The notes: generated by a model not told the origin, from the letters alone. A stretch of 64,000 nucleotides of DNA from Methylorubrum sp. B1-46 (GCF_021117295.1 NZ_CP088247.1:1813001-1877000); one strand, 5' to 3'. Shown: positions 8,625 to 17,216, counted from the first letter of the stretch. Translations and numbers: made by a program.

Positions 8625-8702
8625 CGAAATTGACCAGGAATCCTACGGCCAAGTTTCCTATCGTGGCGGTCCCTTGTCCAGACACACCGTCTAGCTATGC
8701 AA

Positions 8703-9129
8703 CTACAAGGCGACAACGACGGAAGGCACAAAGCCCGACTGTTCGTCATGGTGCCCCGTGGATTGCAGACTACCCGCGTGCGCCCGATCCGATAGTCGGC
8801 CGCATGATGCACGTGCCCGTGGATCCATATGTCCGGTCCCCTGTCCATGATCATGTCGGTGAGATCGGACGCGTAGCTCCACGCGAGGTCCGCGTGCGGG
8901 TCTTGCAGGCTGGCCGGATGCGGGGCGTGATGTGTCACGACGACCGTCGGGCCATCGTAAGGTCGGGCGAGCTCGTCCTTGATAAAGGCTCGGGTCGCCC
9001 GGTGCATCGCGAGCACCTCGCCCGGCTCGATCCTATCCCGGGAACGGGGACCCGTCCTGATCCGGCGGTAGTCCACCATGCCGTTGCGGCCCTGGGCGGT
9101 CCGGAAGGTGGGATCCTCGAACGCCAGTC
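8703..9129 (-). pseudogene. Decayed metallophosphoesterase (C-terminal half only, frameshifted)
   Basis: The frame reading FEDPTFRTAQGRNGMVDYRR, then TVVVTHHAPH, WIHGHVHHAADY and RVVCNPRG, matches the C-terminal half of the calcineurin-like phosphoesterase at 13338-14156. The N-terminal half with the DxH, GD and GNHD metal ligands is missing. After NPRG the reading continues only in another frame (GHHDEQSGFVPSVVVAL, then stop at 8703-8705), which is the expected family C-terminus. There are thus two lesions: 5' loss and a 3' frameshift. A shortened product from the ATG at 9079 could be made but would lack metal ligands. Confidence 0.75.
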
Positions 9130-9195
9130 CGGGCGGGCCTCGATGGGGACGGGTCGGTGCCGGGGAACGGACCTGCCTGGCGGGTTCCCAGGGCC

Positions 9196-9531
9196 TCAGG
9201 CGGGGGGCGGTGCCAACCGGTTCGCGACGGCTTGGTGGACGGCTTCGCGCTGCAAGGGAGCGCCACCGTTCGTGCGCCTCTGCAGGTGCCCCAGGGCGCG
9301 CCGGAGCACGTCGTCGAGCCGGACGGAGGGGTGGAGCCCACCCGTCCCTGAGCCCGTCTGCAGGGCATCCCGGAGGGCATCGACGATGGCGGCGTCGAGG
9401 GCCCGCGGATCCGGCGCGCCCGCATCCCGGCGTGCCTGGCGTTCAGCGCGCTTGCGGTCGCGGTCGGCCTCGCGCCGGGCACGGGCGGAGACGGTCGGGG
9501 GATGGGGCATGGCGGGAGGGGAGAGCATCAT
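9196..9531 (-). CDS. Small hypothetical protein, Arg/Ala-rich
   Basis: This 111-residue frame has no recognised domain. It begins with a short hydrophobic/proline segment, then a charged helix (SARARREADRDRKRAERQARR) and an amphipathic helix (LDAAIVDALRDALQ). GGGAAG upstream of the ATG at 9531 could be the ribosome site; an internal ATG at 9510 is possible. It lies between the phosphoesterase remnant and the replication-like gene on the same strand. Codon pattern supports coding, but the function is unknown. Confidence 0.4.
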   Translation of the reverse strand: MMLSPPAMPHPPTVSARARREADRDRKRAERQARRDAGAPDPRALDAAIVDALRDALQTGSGTGGLHPSVRLDDVLRRALGHLQRRTNGGAPLQREAVHQAVANRLAPPPA

Positions 9532-9675
9532 GGCTTCCCGATCCTGCCTACGGCCCTGGCAAGTGACCAGGGGGCCTGGAACGACAACGCCCGCCGCGGG
9601 GTCACCGGGCGGGCGAAGGTCTGGTCGACGATGTGGTGCAAAGTAGACCCGGCAGAGATCTCTCGATCCCAGGCC

Positions 9676-11742
9676 TCAATGTAGACGCGCCTCAGGCGAC
9701 GGACAAGGCAGGTAGAGGTAGGGATCTATACCGACGCGCGCGAGGTGAGAGAGGAGCTTCGCCTCGTTCCAGGGCTTGAGGGGGGCGGAGTGATGCGGGC
9801 GGCCATCCGCCATCTCGATCTGCAGCGTCGAGGCCGCGCACATCATGTTGTCCCACGGCGAGCACCAGCCCTGCCTCTGGCCGTCGCGCTCCGCCTCCAG
9901 GGTGCGGGCACGGTAATACTCGTACAGGGCCAGGAGGCGCTGCAGGGGGCCGTGGATGAGCCAGGGCTGGGTCTGGGGCTGGGGCGCGGCCTTGGACTTG
10001 CGGCGGCTGGGGCGGGCCTCAGGGGCCTTGGCGGCGGGGGCGGCCGGTGCCGGGGTCTCGGGCGGGGCGGGGCAGGCAGGGCTGGCGTAGCCACCCTTTA
10101 GATTACGTGCCGGAACTGCGACACTCTCCGAGACGGTCTCCTCCGACGGGACGGGCTCGACCACCGTCTCGGCCGGGTGGGCATCGAGGGCGCGGTAGAC
10201 GGTGGCGCGCGAGCAGTCGAGGATGCGGGCGATCTCGGTCACCGGCAGGTCCGCGGCGGCCTGGAACTCGCGGGCCAGCCGGGCGACCTCGGCGAGGGTC
10301 TGGGCGTGGGCGGCGCGGCTCGTGGCCCCCTCACGCTGGCGCCGGGCGGCGGACCGCTCCGTGGCCGTCTGGGTCGGCGCGTCGGGGCGAAGCAGGGTCA
10401 GGCCGAGCTCGTCGCAGAGGTCGGCGGGCAGGTTCAGGTCGGACCGGACCTTGGCCAGCTTCGGGGTGTAGAGCGGGGTGACGGCCTTGCCCTTGTGCAT
10501 CCGCACCTCGCCGGCCTTGTGCTGGCGCAGGCGCCTCGCGACCGACCCGAGGTAGGCGCGCAGGTTCTCCTGCGTGAGGCCGTCGCCGACGACGTAGGGG
10601 CCGAGCTCCATCGCCCAGGAATCGGCGTCGCCGCCCACGCCGGTCCGCGCCCGGGCGACGGCGAGGTGGAAGCACACTAGGTCGCGCTTCTCCAGCCGGG
10701 CGAGACGGTCGGGACCGAGGGACAGGACGCGGAGGAGCTCGGCCTCGACGGCGCCCCACAGTCCCCGGGAATGCGTGCGCAGGCGCGGGGGCGCGACCGG
10801 ACCGCCCTCGGCCAGGGCCTGCGCCTCGCGGGAGGCCCGGCGGGCGTCGCGCTCCTCGCGGTACAGCGCGGTCTCGGACCGGGAGAACGGGAGCACGGCG
10901 TCGGCGAGCGTGTCGAGGTCGTGGCGCTGCACGTCCTCCCAGCTCTCGGGCCAGAGGAGGCGGACGCGCTCCTGGCTCTTCTCGTTGACGCTGCCGGCGA
11001 CGCGGTGGACGCGGGCCATGTCGCCCACGCTCCAGTCGAGGTCCATGCCGGCCCACACGGCAGCGTTGGCGGCGGCCTTGGCCCGGACGCGCTCGGCGTT
11101 GGCGGCGCCGGTCTGGACGGCCTCGCCCCACAGGCAGCGGATCAGGCGCCGCACGCGGGCCTGGACGCAGGCACGGAGGGGGCGGCGGGACAGCCACACG
11201 CACCACAGGCCGCGGCCGGAAAACAGGATGTAGCTCGGCCGCGGGATCCCAGCGGCATCCATGCGGGCGAGCAGGATGCCCGCGATCTCCTGGGGCGGCA
11301 TACCGAAGAAGGGGCTGCCCGGCTTGATCTCGCAGTCCGCCCACATCAGGGCATTCACGCGCGCGAGGGCGTGGGCGCCGCGGGCTTCGTAGTGTCGCTG
11401 GAGCGAGACGTGGGATGCGGCGTGCGCGGCCGGGTCCCTGGCGAGCTCGCGGGTGCGGAGCTGGACGCCTTCGGCGAACCGGCTGTCGACGATGACCGTG
11501 GCGTTGCCGCGGGCGCGGGGGGCGTGGACGGTGCGGAGGTGGGCGAGCTTGGCCTGGAGGGCGGTGCGCTCCTCCTGCTCGCGCAGCAGCGTCGCGACGT
11601 CGGCCCGGTCCATCAGGACGGACGGGACCGGCGGGACAGCGTAGGCCTGGCGAGGGGTGAGTGGCATCGGGCTCTGCGGGTCGTCGCAGGGCACCACACC
11701 CGCGAACCTGCACAGTGTGGGTCGCGTCGCGCCCTTCCACAA
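9676..11742 (-). CDS. Primase-like replication protein with C-terminal HTH
   Basis: The 688-residue protein resembles plasmid and phage replication proteins with an archaeo-eukaryotic primase-like core. It shows NALMWADCEIKPG (~130), PSYILFSGRGLWCVWLSRR (~180) and DMARVHRVAGSVNEKS (~244). The last is close to the 'R-x-x-G-T-x-N-x-K' signature of this group. The usual catalytic His after SGxGL appears as Trp, and the first acidic pair is changed, so catalysis is doubtful. Near residue 500 is an HTH (VTEIARILDCSRATVYRALD) of resolvase/Cro type, followed by a Pro/Ala-rich linker and a conserved tail. It suggests that the island derives from a plasmid or an integrative element. Starts at 11742 or 26 codons later are both possible. 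Confidence 0.6.
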   Translation of the reverse strand: MWKGATRPTLCRFAGVVPCDDPQSPMPLTPRQAYAVPPVPSVLMDRADVATLLREQEERTALQAKLAHLRTVHAPRARGNATVIVDSRFAEGVQLRTRELARDPAAHAASHVSLQRHYEARGAHALARVNALMWADCEIKPGSPFFGMPPQEIAGILLARMDAAGIPRPSYILFSGRGLWCVWLSRRPLRACVQARVRRLIRCLWGEAVQTGAANAERVRAKAAANAAVWAGMDLDWSVGDMARVHRVAGSVNEKSQERVRLLWPESWEDVQRHDLDTLADAVLPFSRSETALYREERDARRASREAQALAEGGPVAPPRLRTHSRGLWGAVEAELLRVLSLGPDRLARLEKRDLVCFHLAVARARTGVGGDADSWAMELGPYVVGDGLTQENLRAYLGSVARRLRQHKAGEVRMHKGKAVTPLYTPKLAKVRSDLNLPADLCDELGLTLLRPDAPTQTATERSAARRQREGATSRAAHAQTLAEVARLAREFQAAADLPVTEIARILDCSRATVYRALDAHPAETVVEPVPSEETVSESVAVPARNLKGGYASPACPAPPETPAPAAPAAKAPEARPSRRKSKAAPQPQTQPWLIHGPLQRLLALYEYYRARTLEAERDGQRQGWCSPWDNMMCAASTLQIEMADGRPHHSAPLKPWNEAKLLSHLARVGIDPYLYLPCPSPEARLH

Positions 11743-12016
11743 GCGGGGCAGTTCGGCCCCGAGGGTCGGAGGTTAACGGCCCGAAACCTTCCCGCGAGAG
11801 ACCCTGATACACACCCCGTCCAGGCCCCTGGGTCGCCGCCACGCCATGCCGCGCGCACCGGCCGGTAGGGGAAGGACCGGCGATGCGATCCTGACCCCCT
11901 GACGGGCATCCAGGAGCCTCGAAAAAATCTTGGGCAATCCCTCGCGGCACCGCAGCACGGCCGGCGGCTGCCGGTTGCATGCGGCACTGAGTGGGGGATC
12001 ACCCCTCATTGAAATC
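11743..12016. other. Gene-free stretch upstream of the replication-like gene
   Basis: No convincing gene is present on either strand. The segment should hold the promoter of the minus-strand replication-like gene, but I see no clear -35/-10 pair. The short frames crossing it have no ribosome sites and no recognisable protein pattern. Confidence 0.3.
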
Positions 12017-12139
12017 ATGTTGTTTTGTGGCGGTGTGTGGCTCTGGCCCCGCTGGGCCGCCCACCTCCGCGTGGAGGAGCGCGAGGCCAAGCGCGCCAGG
12101 ATCCAGGGTGAGCTCCGCCTCGGCTACCCGCGTCAGTAA
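12017..12139 (+). CDS. Possible 40-residue membrane-tailed small protein
   Basis: ATG at 12017 opens a 40-codon frame: a hydrophobic, Trp-rich start (MLFCGGVWLWPRWAAHL) followed by a charged tail (RVEEREAKRARIQGELRLG). That is the layout of a one-span small membrane protein. There is no clear ribosome site. It sits 27 bases before a strong hairpin, which would fit as its terminator. Real expression is uncertain. Confidence 0.3.
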   Translation: MLFCGGVWLWPRWAAHLRVEEREAKRARIQGELRLGYPRQ

Positions 12140-12166
12140 AGAGAACCGAACACCAGTTAGCTACGC

Positions 12167-12197
12167 AGCGGCCCAGGGATAACTCTCCCGGGCCGCT
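12167..12197 (+). terminator. Hairpin, probable terminator
   Basis: AGCGGCCC (12167-12174) pairs with GGGCCGCT (12190-12197), and the loop itself contains GGGA/TCCC, giving a long stem with one bulged A. A short T-containing run (TTGCGTTT) follows on the plus strand. It would end a transcript of the small gene at 12017-12139 or insulate the gene that starts at 12233. Confidence 0.45.
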
Positions 12198-12232
12198 TGC
12201 GTTTGGGCGAGGCCGTCCCAGGCTCATTAACC

Positions 12233-12913
12233 ATGGATCCGAACGCCCAGCTCGCCCTCGTCATCGTCACCGGCCTCCTCGCCTTCGCAGGGCTTTTCCG
12301 CCCCGAGGTCAGGAAGAAACTCGGCGACCTGCGAGCCCTCACGTTCCCGGGAGGATCAGCCGACCTGACCGGCGGCGAGGCGGCCGCTCAGATCGAGGCC
12401 CAGAAACACGCGCCAGAAACCGAGCGGCTCCCCGTCCCGACACCCGAACCCGGCGAGCGGCTTCCGGAACTCCCACCGCCCAGCCCCGTGTACGGTCCGC
12501 TGGAGACCGAACTGCGCCACCGCATCGAGACGGTCGTGCCGGGCGGCCTCGACGTCCAGATGGCGTGGGCGGTTCGGATCGCCGTCGCCGCTCAAGTCGA
12601 GCGAGATCACGAGCAAACCTACAGGCTGATATTCGGGAGCCAGATCACAGCCCTGAAGGAGTTGAACGTCCGCGGGCCCATAACTGTCGCGCAGGCCAAG
12701 GAAATATACGCCCTCACCGCCCTGCGGAATTACCCCGACATCTTCAAGCCAGAGACGTTCGAGGCGTGGGGCGACTACCTGCTCACGCGGGGTCTGGTGG
12801 CGGTCGAGCGGCAACCCGTAGACGACGATACTCGGGCCGCGCTCACCCCGCTCGGGAAGGACTTCCTCATGTTCCTGACGGGCCGTGGCCTGAGCGAGCA
12901 CAAGTGGGGCTGA
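12233..12913 (+). CDS. Single-span membrane-anchored protein of unknown function
   Basis: The 226-residue protein starts at MDPNAQ. One membrane helix (LALVIVTGLLAFAGLF) lies at the N-terminus, then a proline-rich linker and a soluble helical domain with YGPLETELRHRIETVVPGG and QITALKELNVRG. The C-terminal third (LRNYPDIFKPETFEAWGDYLL onward) looks like a winged-helix-like fold, but I do not recognise a family. No clear ribosome site precedes the ATG, so it may be leaderless. It ends just before a perfect long inverted repeat that separates it from the converging gene. Confidence 0.55.
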   Translation: MDPNAQLALVIVTGLLAFAGLFRPEVRKKLGDLRALTFPGGSADLTGGEAAAQIEAQKHAPETERLPVPTPEPGERLPELPPPSPVYGPLETELRHRIETVVPGGLDVQMAWAVRIAVAAQVERDHEQTYRLIFGSQITALKELNVRGPITVAQAKEIYALTALRNYPDIFKPETFEAWGDYLLTRGLVAVERQPVDDDTRAALTPLGKDFLMFLTGRGLSEHKWG

Positions 12914-12918
12914 GGTCG

Positions 12919-12977
12919 GACTAAGCGATCGTTTCGTTTTCGGGGAGCCAGGGGCAAAACGAAACGATCGCTTAGTC
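12919..12977. terminator. Perfect 22-bp inverted repeat, bidirectional terminator
   Basis: Bases 12919-12940 and 12956-12977 are perfect reverse complements (22 bp) around a 15-base loop. The arm contains GCGATCG and ends in TTTT toward the loop; each strand also has an A/T-rich end. It lies between two convergent genes and overlaps the stop codon of the minus-strand gene (12972-12974). A bidirectional terminator is the simplest reading; the unusual length and perfection are noted separately. Confidence 0.6.
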
Positions 12978-13335
12978 GCCGGTCCCGAGGTCGGCGGTCC
13001 CCGAGGCGCAGGCGGCCGTGTTGGAGGCGAACTCGCCGTTCGGGAACAGGACCATCCGGCCCAGGCGCCCGACGTCGATCATCACCATCTCCATGCTCTG
13101 GACCGCTACGCCAGATTCCGTGCGCGCCGTCCAGCGCCCCGTCCGGGTGTCGCGTGTCTCGCACCGCACCCGCACGCGCCACTCGCCGGGACCGGTCCGG
13201 ACGAAATCCAGACCCGTCGTCACGGTCACGGGGCCGCGGAGCTCGACCGCCCCGGCGGACCAGCGGGCCTACCATGACGCCCGCGACGGCGGGAGGGGCC
13301 GCCACGAGGGCGACCGCGATGAGGATCGCGCGCAT
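12972..13335 (-). pseudogene. Small secreted protein with its signal peptide out of frame
   Basis: ATG at 13335, two bases after the upstream gene's stop, opens a classic signal peptide (MRAILIAVALVAAPPAVAG). That frame then degenerates. The downstream frame (ELRGPVTVTTGLDFVR, then PGEWRVRVRCETRDTRTG and FPNGEFASNTAACASG, 12972-~13260) looks like the mature domain, but it has no signal and only a GTG start at 13229. A one-base change in the CCGGGG run near 13255-13262 would join the two parts. I read this as a frameshifted gene, a sequencing error or, less likely, programmed frameshifting. A cytoplasmic 85-residue product from 13229 is the alternative. Confidence 0.55.
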
Positions 13336-13337
13336 GC

Positions 13338-14156
13338 TCAGACCTCCAGGATCAGGGCCGGGTCGAAAGCCGGGTTCTCGACCTCCCGCGTCGCCGGCCG
13401 GAGGCGGGATGCTAGCCGCTCCGTCACGTAGCCTCGCGGGTTCGCCACGACCCGCGTGGCCCCGACCGTGTAGTCCCGGCACTCGTGGATGTGCCCGTGG
13501 ATCCAGACCGCCGGCGCCGTCGGCCCCTCCAACACCGCGGAGAGGTCGGAGGCGTAGGCGGCGTCCAGCGGCGTCCGCCAGCCGCCGCCGCGCAGGCTCC
13601 GCTCGTGCGGGGCATGGTGCGTGACGACGACCGTCGGGCCCGCGTACGGCTCCGCCAGCGCGGCCTCGATGCGCTGGCGTTGCTCGCGGTGCAGGTCGGC
13701 GGAGAAGCGGGGCAGGAACTTGCTGTAGTCCTGCGGCCCCCTGCGCCACTTGATCCGCCGCACGTCCCGCATGCCGCCCTCGCGCGCGGCCCCCTCCGAC
13801 ATCGCGCGGGCCTGCTCGTCCAGGCGGAGAGACCAGTCCGTCCAGAGCGTCGCGCCGATGAACCGGACCCCCGCGATCTCGGCGACCTCGCCCTCGATCA
13901 GGAGGTGGATCCCGGCGGCCGCCGCCAGCTCGCGCGCCTCGGCGACCTCCTTCTGGTACGTCGTTCTCCAGAAGTCGTGGTTGCCGGGCACGTAGACGAC
14001 GGGGCCGGCGAGCCCCCGCAGCCACGGCAGGACGCGGTCGCACAGGCGCTCGCACACGTCCCCGGCGATGACGGCGACGTCGTGCTCGGGCGGGTCGAGA
14101 TCGAGCGGGTGCACGTCGAGATGCAGGTCCGAGAGGACCCAGAGGCGGGCGGTCAT
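13338..14156 (-). CDS. Calcineurin-like metallophosphoesterase
   Basis: The 272-residue protein has the full dinuclear metal set: SDLHLD at the N-terminus (D-x-H), AGDVCE, PGNHDFW, VTHHAPH and WIHGHIHE. It is expected to hydrolyse phosphoester bonds; the substrate is unknown. The fold and length are typical of the cytoplasmic one-domain family found near replication and accessory genes in alphaproteobacterial elements. It lies directly upstream of the small frameshifted secreted gene (two bases between them), so they share a transcript. A truncated, decayed relative is present at 8703-9129. Confidence 0.85.
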   Translation of the reverse strand: MTARLWVLSDLHLDVHPLDLDPPEHDVAVIAGDVCERLCDRVLPWLRGLAGPVVYVPGNHDFWRTTYQKEVAEARELAAAAGIHLLIEGEVAEIAGVRFIGATLWTDWSLRLDEQARAMSEGAAREGGMRDVRRIKWRRGPQDYSKFLPRFSADLHREQRQRIEAALAEPYAGPTVVVTHHAPHERSLRGGGWRTPLDAAYASDLSAVLEGPTAPAVWIHGHIHECRDYTVGATRVVANPRGYVTERLASRLRPATREVENPAFDPALILEV

Positions 14157-14178
14157 GGCGGGAGTCCTCCGGCCGCGC

Positions 14179-14514
14179 TCAGAGGAGCGCCCAGGCCGTG
14201 CCGTTGCTTGTGAATACTGCGACCCTACAGGCCAAAGCTTTCCGAAACCCTGGCCGGAAGGTGAAATACGGTGCCATCCACGGGCTGTACCCGATCTCGA
14301 CGGCGCCCTCGGGGACGCCGGCGAAATCGGTGCGGGTGCCGCGCGCGACCGCGTGAACCGAGCGCTGTCCGGTGCGCAGGCACGCCGCGCGGCCGCCGGG
14401 TTGGACGACGAGGCGCACGTCCCGGAGCGCGATCTCGGGCAGGTGCGCGACGACGCGGCCGCCCTCTCGCACCGACCAGACCCGGCGCGAGAGGTTGCGG
14501 TAGACGTCAGTCAT
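14179..14514 (-). CDS. Hypothetical protein
   Basis: The 111-residue protein begins at MTDVYRNLSRRVWSV and contains RDVRLVVQPGGRAACLRTG, HAVARGTRTDF and a C-terminal YSPWMAPYFTFRPGF segment. I do not recognise the family. The ATG overlaps the stop of the upstream gene by eight bases, which supports this start over the longer frame that runs through the previous gene. It belongs to a run of three short genes behind the AAA+ ATPase. Confidence 0.55.
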   Translation of the reverse strand: MTDVYRNLSRRVWSVREGGRVVAHLPEIALRDVRLVVQPGGRAACLRTGQRSVHAVARGTRTDFAGVPEGAVEIGYSPWMAPYFTFRPGFRKALACRVAVFTSNGTAWALL

Positions 14515-14734
14515 CGAGGGGCGGCGTCGGCAGGGGCGCGAACGCCAGCGCCACGTTCTCCGCCTCGATGGCGACGGCGGCCGCCGCGGCCGGGGACAGC
14601 ATGCCGGCCCGGACGAGCCTGCCGGCGCGTAGGACGCGGGCGCGGAGCCCCCGCCCGGAGAGCGAACAGATGCGCCCGCTCTCCCACGCCGCCTGGATCC
14701 GGTCGGCGGTCGCTGCGATCTCACCGGGGCTCAC
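14507..14734 (-). CDS. Small helical hypothetical protein
   Basis: This 75-residue, Ala-rich helical protein (MSPGEIAATADRIQAAWESG ... SPAAAAAVAIEAENVALAF) has no recognised domain. Its start overlaps the end of the gene at 14721-14951 and its end overlaps the start of 14179-14514. Such coupling is typical of real short genes in mobile-element operons. Confidence 0.5.
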   Translation of the reverse strand: MSPGEIAATADRIQAAWESGRICSLSGRGLRARVLRAGRLVRAGMLSPAAAAAVAIEAENVALAFAPLPTPPLDD

Positions 14735-14951
14735 GGCGCGCCTCCTGGAGCGGGGGCAGGCCGAGGGCCGAGTTGAGGGCGCGGTTCGCCGCGACGAGGG
14801 CCTCGGGCCCGGTGATGGCGCGCTCGTCCGCCAGGCGGATGACGTGGAGCATGTACTGCTCCATGCCCGCCGCCGCGGCCGGGTGGACGGTCCCCGCCGC
14901 GCGGTGCGAGCGGAGCGTGGAGAGCAGGTAGTCGAGGACGGGAGCGTGCAT
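14721..14951 (-). CDS. Small helical hypothetical protein
   Basis: This 76-residue protein (MHAPVLDYLLSTLRSHRAAG ... GMEQYMLHVIRLADERAI) is mostly helical with no recognised family. It starts 12 bases after the AAA+ ATPase stop with AGGGAGGA upstream of the ATG and overlaps the next gene by 14 bases. It is likely co-transcribed with the ATPase. Confidence 0.5.
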   Translation of the reverse strand: MHAPVLDYLLSTLRSHRAAGTVHPAAAAGMEQYMLHVIRLADERAITGPEALVAANRALNSALGLPPLQEARREPR

Positions 14952-14963
14952 GGCCTGTCCTCC

Positions 14964-16544
14964 CTAATGGCGCGGGCCGAGGGCGCGGCTGTCGAAACAG
15001 ACCGCCACGCAAGCCGTGAGCTCGCGGAGCGAGCCTCCGCGCCAGAACGCGTACAGGCTCTCCATCTCCGAGGCGTCCAGGGCCGCCTCGGACGGGTGCA
15101 TGCCCCGCTCGCGGCAGAGCGCCTCCGCGATCTGGGGCGCGAGGGCCGCGAGGTGCTCCCGGCCGGGACGCGGCACGTGGATCACCCGGCACCGGTCCCG
15201 GAGCGGGCCGGCGACGCGCGCCAGGTCGTTCGCCGTGATGACGTACGAGACCGGCGAGAGGTCGACCTCACACTCAAGGTAGACGTCGTACAGCCGGCGC
15301 GCCGACGTCGATTCGAGGTACGGCAGCAGCGTCGAGACGAGAGACCCGTTGTGGTCCGAGGTCGCGGCCTTGTCCCCCTCGTCGACGACGATCAGGACGT
15401 TCGCCTGCCTCGCCCGCCGGATGGCCTGCAACGGGATGCTGGCGCGGCCGGAGTGGTAGGCCCGGGACGTGCCGCCGAACATGCCGTCGGCCACGCCGGC
15501 GGCGCTGAACAGCGTCGCGGGCAGGGTGAGGACCTCGCCGATGGCCAGGCCCGCCGAGGTCTTCCCGCTGCCCGGAGGGCCCACGAGGAGCGTGGGACGC
15601 AGGCGGGCGTAGGGCGCGCCGACGAGGTCGCTGGCGACGGCGTCGGCCAGCGCCGGGGCCCACGGCACGCGCCGCAGCAGCGCGGCATGGACGGCCTCGG
15701 GGTCCGGCGCCGGCGTGACGGGCAGAATCCGGTCGGCGACGTCACGGAACTCCGCCCGCGGGCCCGCCCGCGTGTCGGCGAGGTGCGTCAGCGGGGGCGC
15801 CACCCGGACCCCGGCCGGGGGCGCTTCCACGGCCTCGTCACCGAGGTCGAGGGGGTCGAAATCGGGATCCCGCGGGTCCGTGCCGGTGTCGTCGCGGACC
15901 GGGCCCCGGACCGCGCCCCGGAGGGTGGAGCCGCTCTCGCCCCGGTCGAGCGCCGCCCAGAACCGGACGACCTCGCTCTCGGCGAGGAGCTCCTGGGCCG
16001 CCCGCTCGCGCATCAAGGCGCGGTGGACGGGCTGTGTGTGGTCGTGCCCACCCTGCAGAATCTGGTGCGCCAGGTACGAGAGCTCCGCGCGCGTGAGCAT
16101 GAGAGCCCAGCGCTCGCAGTCGTCGAACGAGCCGCCGAGATGGACGTCGGTCTCGTGCATGGCGAGGACGGAGTTCGCGTAGTCCCCGAGCCAAGCGGTG
16201 GAGAACCGGCAGCGGGAGGCGTACTCCCGGCAGTCGTCGCGCACGTCCGACGTGAGCCGGGTGTCGGCGGCGGCATCCGCGAAGGCCTCCGTTAGCGTGG
16301 ATGCCACCGCCACGGTGACGGTGCCCTCGTCGAGGGCGGCCAGGGCGTCGAGCACGCCGCGCGGCAGCCCGTCGAGCGGGATCGAGCGGGACCACGCGAG
16401 CAGGTCCGGGCCGGGGTGCCCCCAGAGCAGGGGCCAGCCGTAGCGGAGCTGACGCAGGGTCGCGGGGGCGGTGACGGTGTCGGGGGGCGTGTACGCGTGG
16501 CGCAGCGCCCGGGCGCGCTCCGCGCGCCGGATCTCGTCTGTCAT
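14964..16544 (-). CDS. Lon-like AAA+ ATPase without protease domain
   Basis: The 526-residue protein has a helical N-terminal region (1-~260) of unknown fold and an AAA+ module after ~290. Walker A is GPPGSGKTSAG (~320), Walker B is NVLIVVDEGDK (~381), sensor-1 lies in VSYVITANDLAR, and the arginine pair RDRC follows. The module order resembles Lon-type ATPases, but there is no Ser-Lys protease domain. It heads a minus-strand group of four genes. A role in remodelling replication or transfer complexes of the element is possible but not shown. Confidence 0.7.
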   Translation of the reverse strand: MTDEIRRAERARALRHAYTPPDTVTAPATLRQLRYGWPLLWGHPGPDLLAWSRSIPLDGLPRGVLDALAALDEGTVTVAVASTLTEAFADAAADTRLTSDVRDDCREYASRCRFSTAWLGDYANSVLAMHETDVHLGGSFDDCERWALMLTRAELSYLAHQILQGGHDHTQPVHRALMRERAAQELLAESEVVRFWAALDRGESGSTLRGAVRGPVRDDTGTDPRDPDFDPLDLGDEAVEAPPAGVRVAPPLTHLADTRAGPRAEFRDVADRILPVTPAPDPEAVHAALLRRVPWAPALADAVASDLVGAPYARLRPTLLVGPPGSGKTSAGLAIGEVLTLPATLFSAAGVADGMFGGTSRAYHSGRASIPLQAIRRARQANVLIVVDEGDKAATSDHNGSLVSTLLPYLESTSARRLYDVYLECEVDLSPVSYVITANDLARVAGPLRDRCRVIHVPRPGREHLAALAPQIAEALCRERGMHPSEAALDASEMESLYAFWRGGSLRELTACVAVCFDSRALGPRH

Positions 16545-16613
16545 TGGTCTACTCCCACTGACAGCCTTCCCGCGGAAGGCCTGATAAGGGACTTTGACCG
16601 TAGCAGCGCCGGG

Positions 16614-17216
16614 TTAAGGCTTCGTTTCGCGCCGGGCCCGGGCCGCGGCGGAGTCTGCCTGCATCCCGCCGACGAGCTCCAAGGCGCGCGCCAGCATGCC
16701 GTCCAGCCGCTCCTGGAGGAGATCCTGGCCCTGCGGCGACAGGCGGCCGCCCGGCGCCAGCGAGACCTCCTCGTCCCCCTCGCGCGCGGCATCCTTCACG
16801 GCCTCGTCCCACATCCACGCGACGGCGAGCATCAGGTGGCCGAGGGCGCGGGGAGACCGGCTCGCCGCGGCGCGGCCAAGCAGCGACAGGATGGCCGGCG
16901 GCAGGCCGTGCGAGAGGATCCGCCCGCGCATCATCGAGCGCGTGTTCATGCCGGTGATGGCCGAGAGGTCGCTGGTCCACTCTCGCGGCCCGAACAGCCG
17001 CCGCGCCGCGGTGTCGATGGCCTCCCAGAGGGGCTCGGCGATGGCGTCATGCTCCACGGGCTGCCCGTCGATCAGGGCCTGGCGCCCGTCGTAGGACAGC
17101 ACCGAGCCCACGTTCCGGGCGGTGATGACTGCGCCCAGTTCCTTGAGCCGGGTCGGGTTCACGAGCCCGACGGGCGTGCCCACGACCGGCACGCCGTCGG
17201 GGATCGGGTGGAGCAT
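16614..17216 (-). CDS. Hypothetical protein next to a repeat-rich control region
   Basis: The 200-residue protein starts at MLHPIPDGVPVVGTPVG. It contains LKELGAVITARNVGSVLSYD, EWTSDLSAITGMNTRSMMRG and LGHLMLAVAWMWDEAVKDAA. The middle part (ITGMNTRSMMRGRI) could be a helix-turn-helix, so it may be a regulator of the divergent region upstream, but I do not recognise the family. A longer frame to 17294 exists; the ATG at 17216 fits the protein pattern better. It lies upstream of the AAA+ ATPase on the same strand with a 69-base gap. Confidence 0.5.
   Translation of the reverse strand: MLHPIPDGVPVVGTPVGLVNPTRLKELGAVITARNVGSVLSYDGRQALIDGQPVEHDAIAEPLWEAIDTAARRLFGPREWTSDLSAITGMNTRSMMRGRILSHGLPPAILSLLGRAAASRSPRALGHLMLAVAWMWDEAVKDAAREGDEEVSLAPGGRLSPQGQDLLQERLDGMLARALELVGGMQADSAAARARRETKP

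Noticed and set aside
8630..9646. A 338-residue plus-strand frame
   Set aside because: It is antisense to the phosphoesterase remnant, which has recognisable family motifs.
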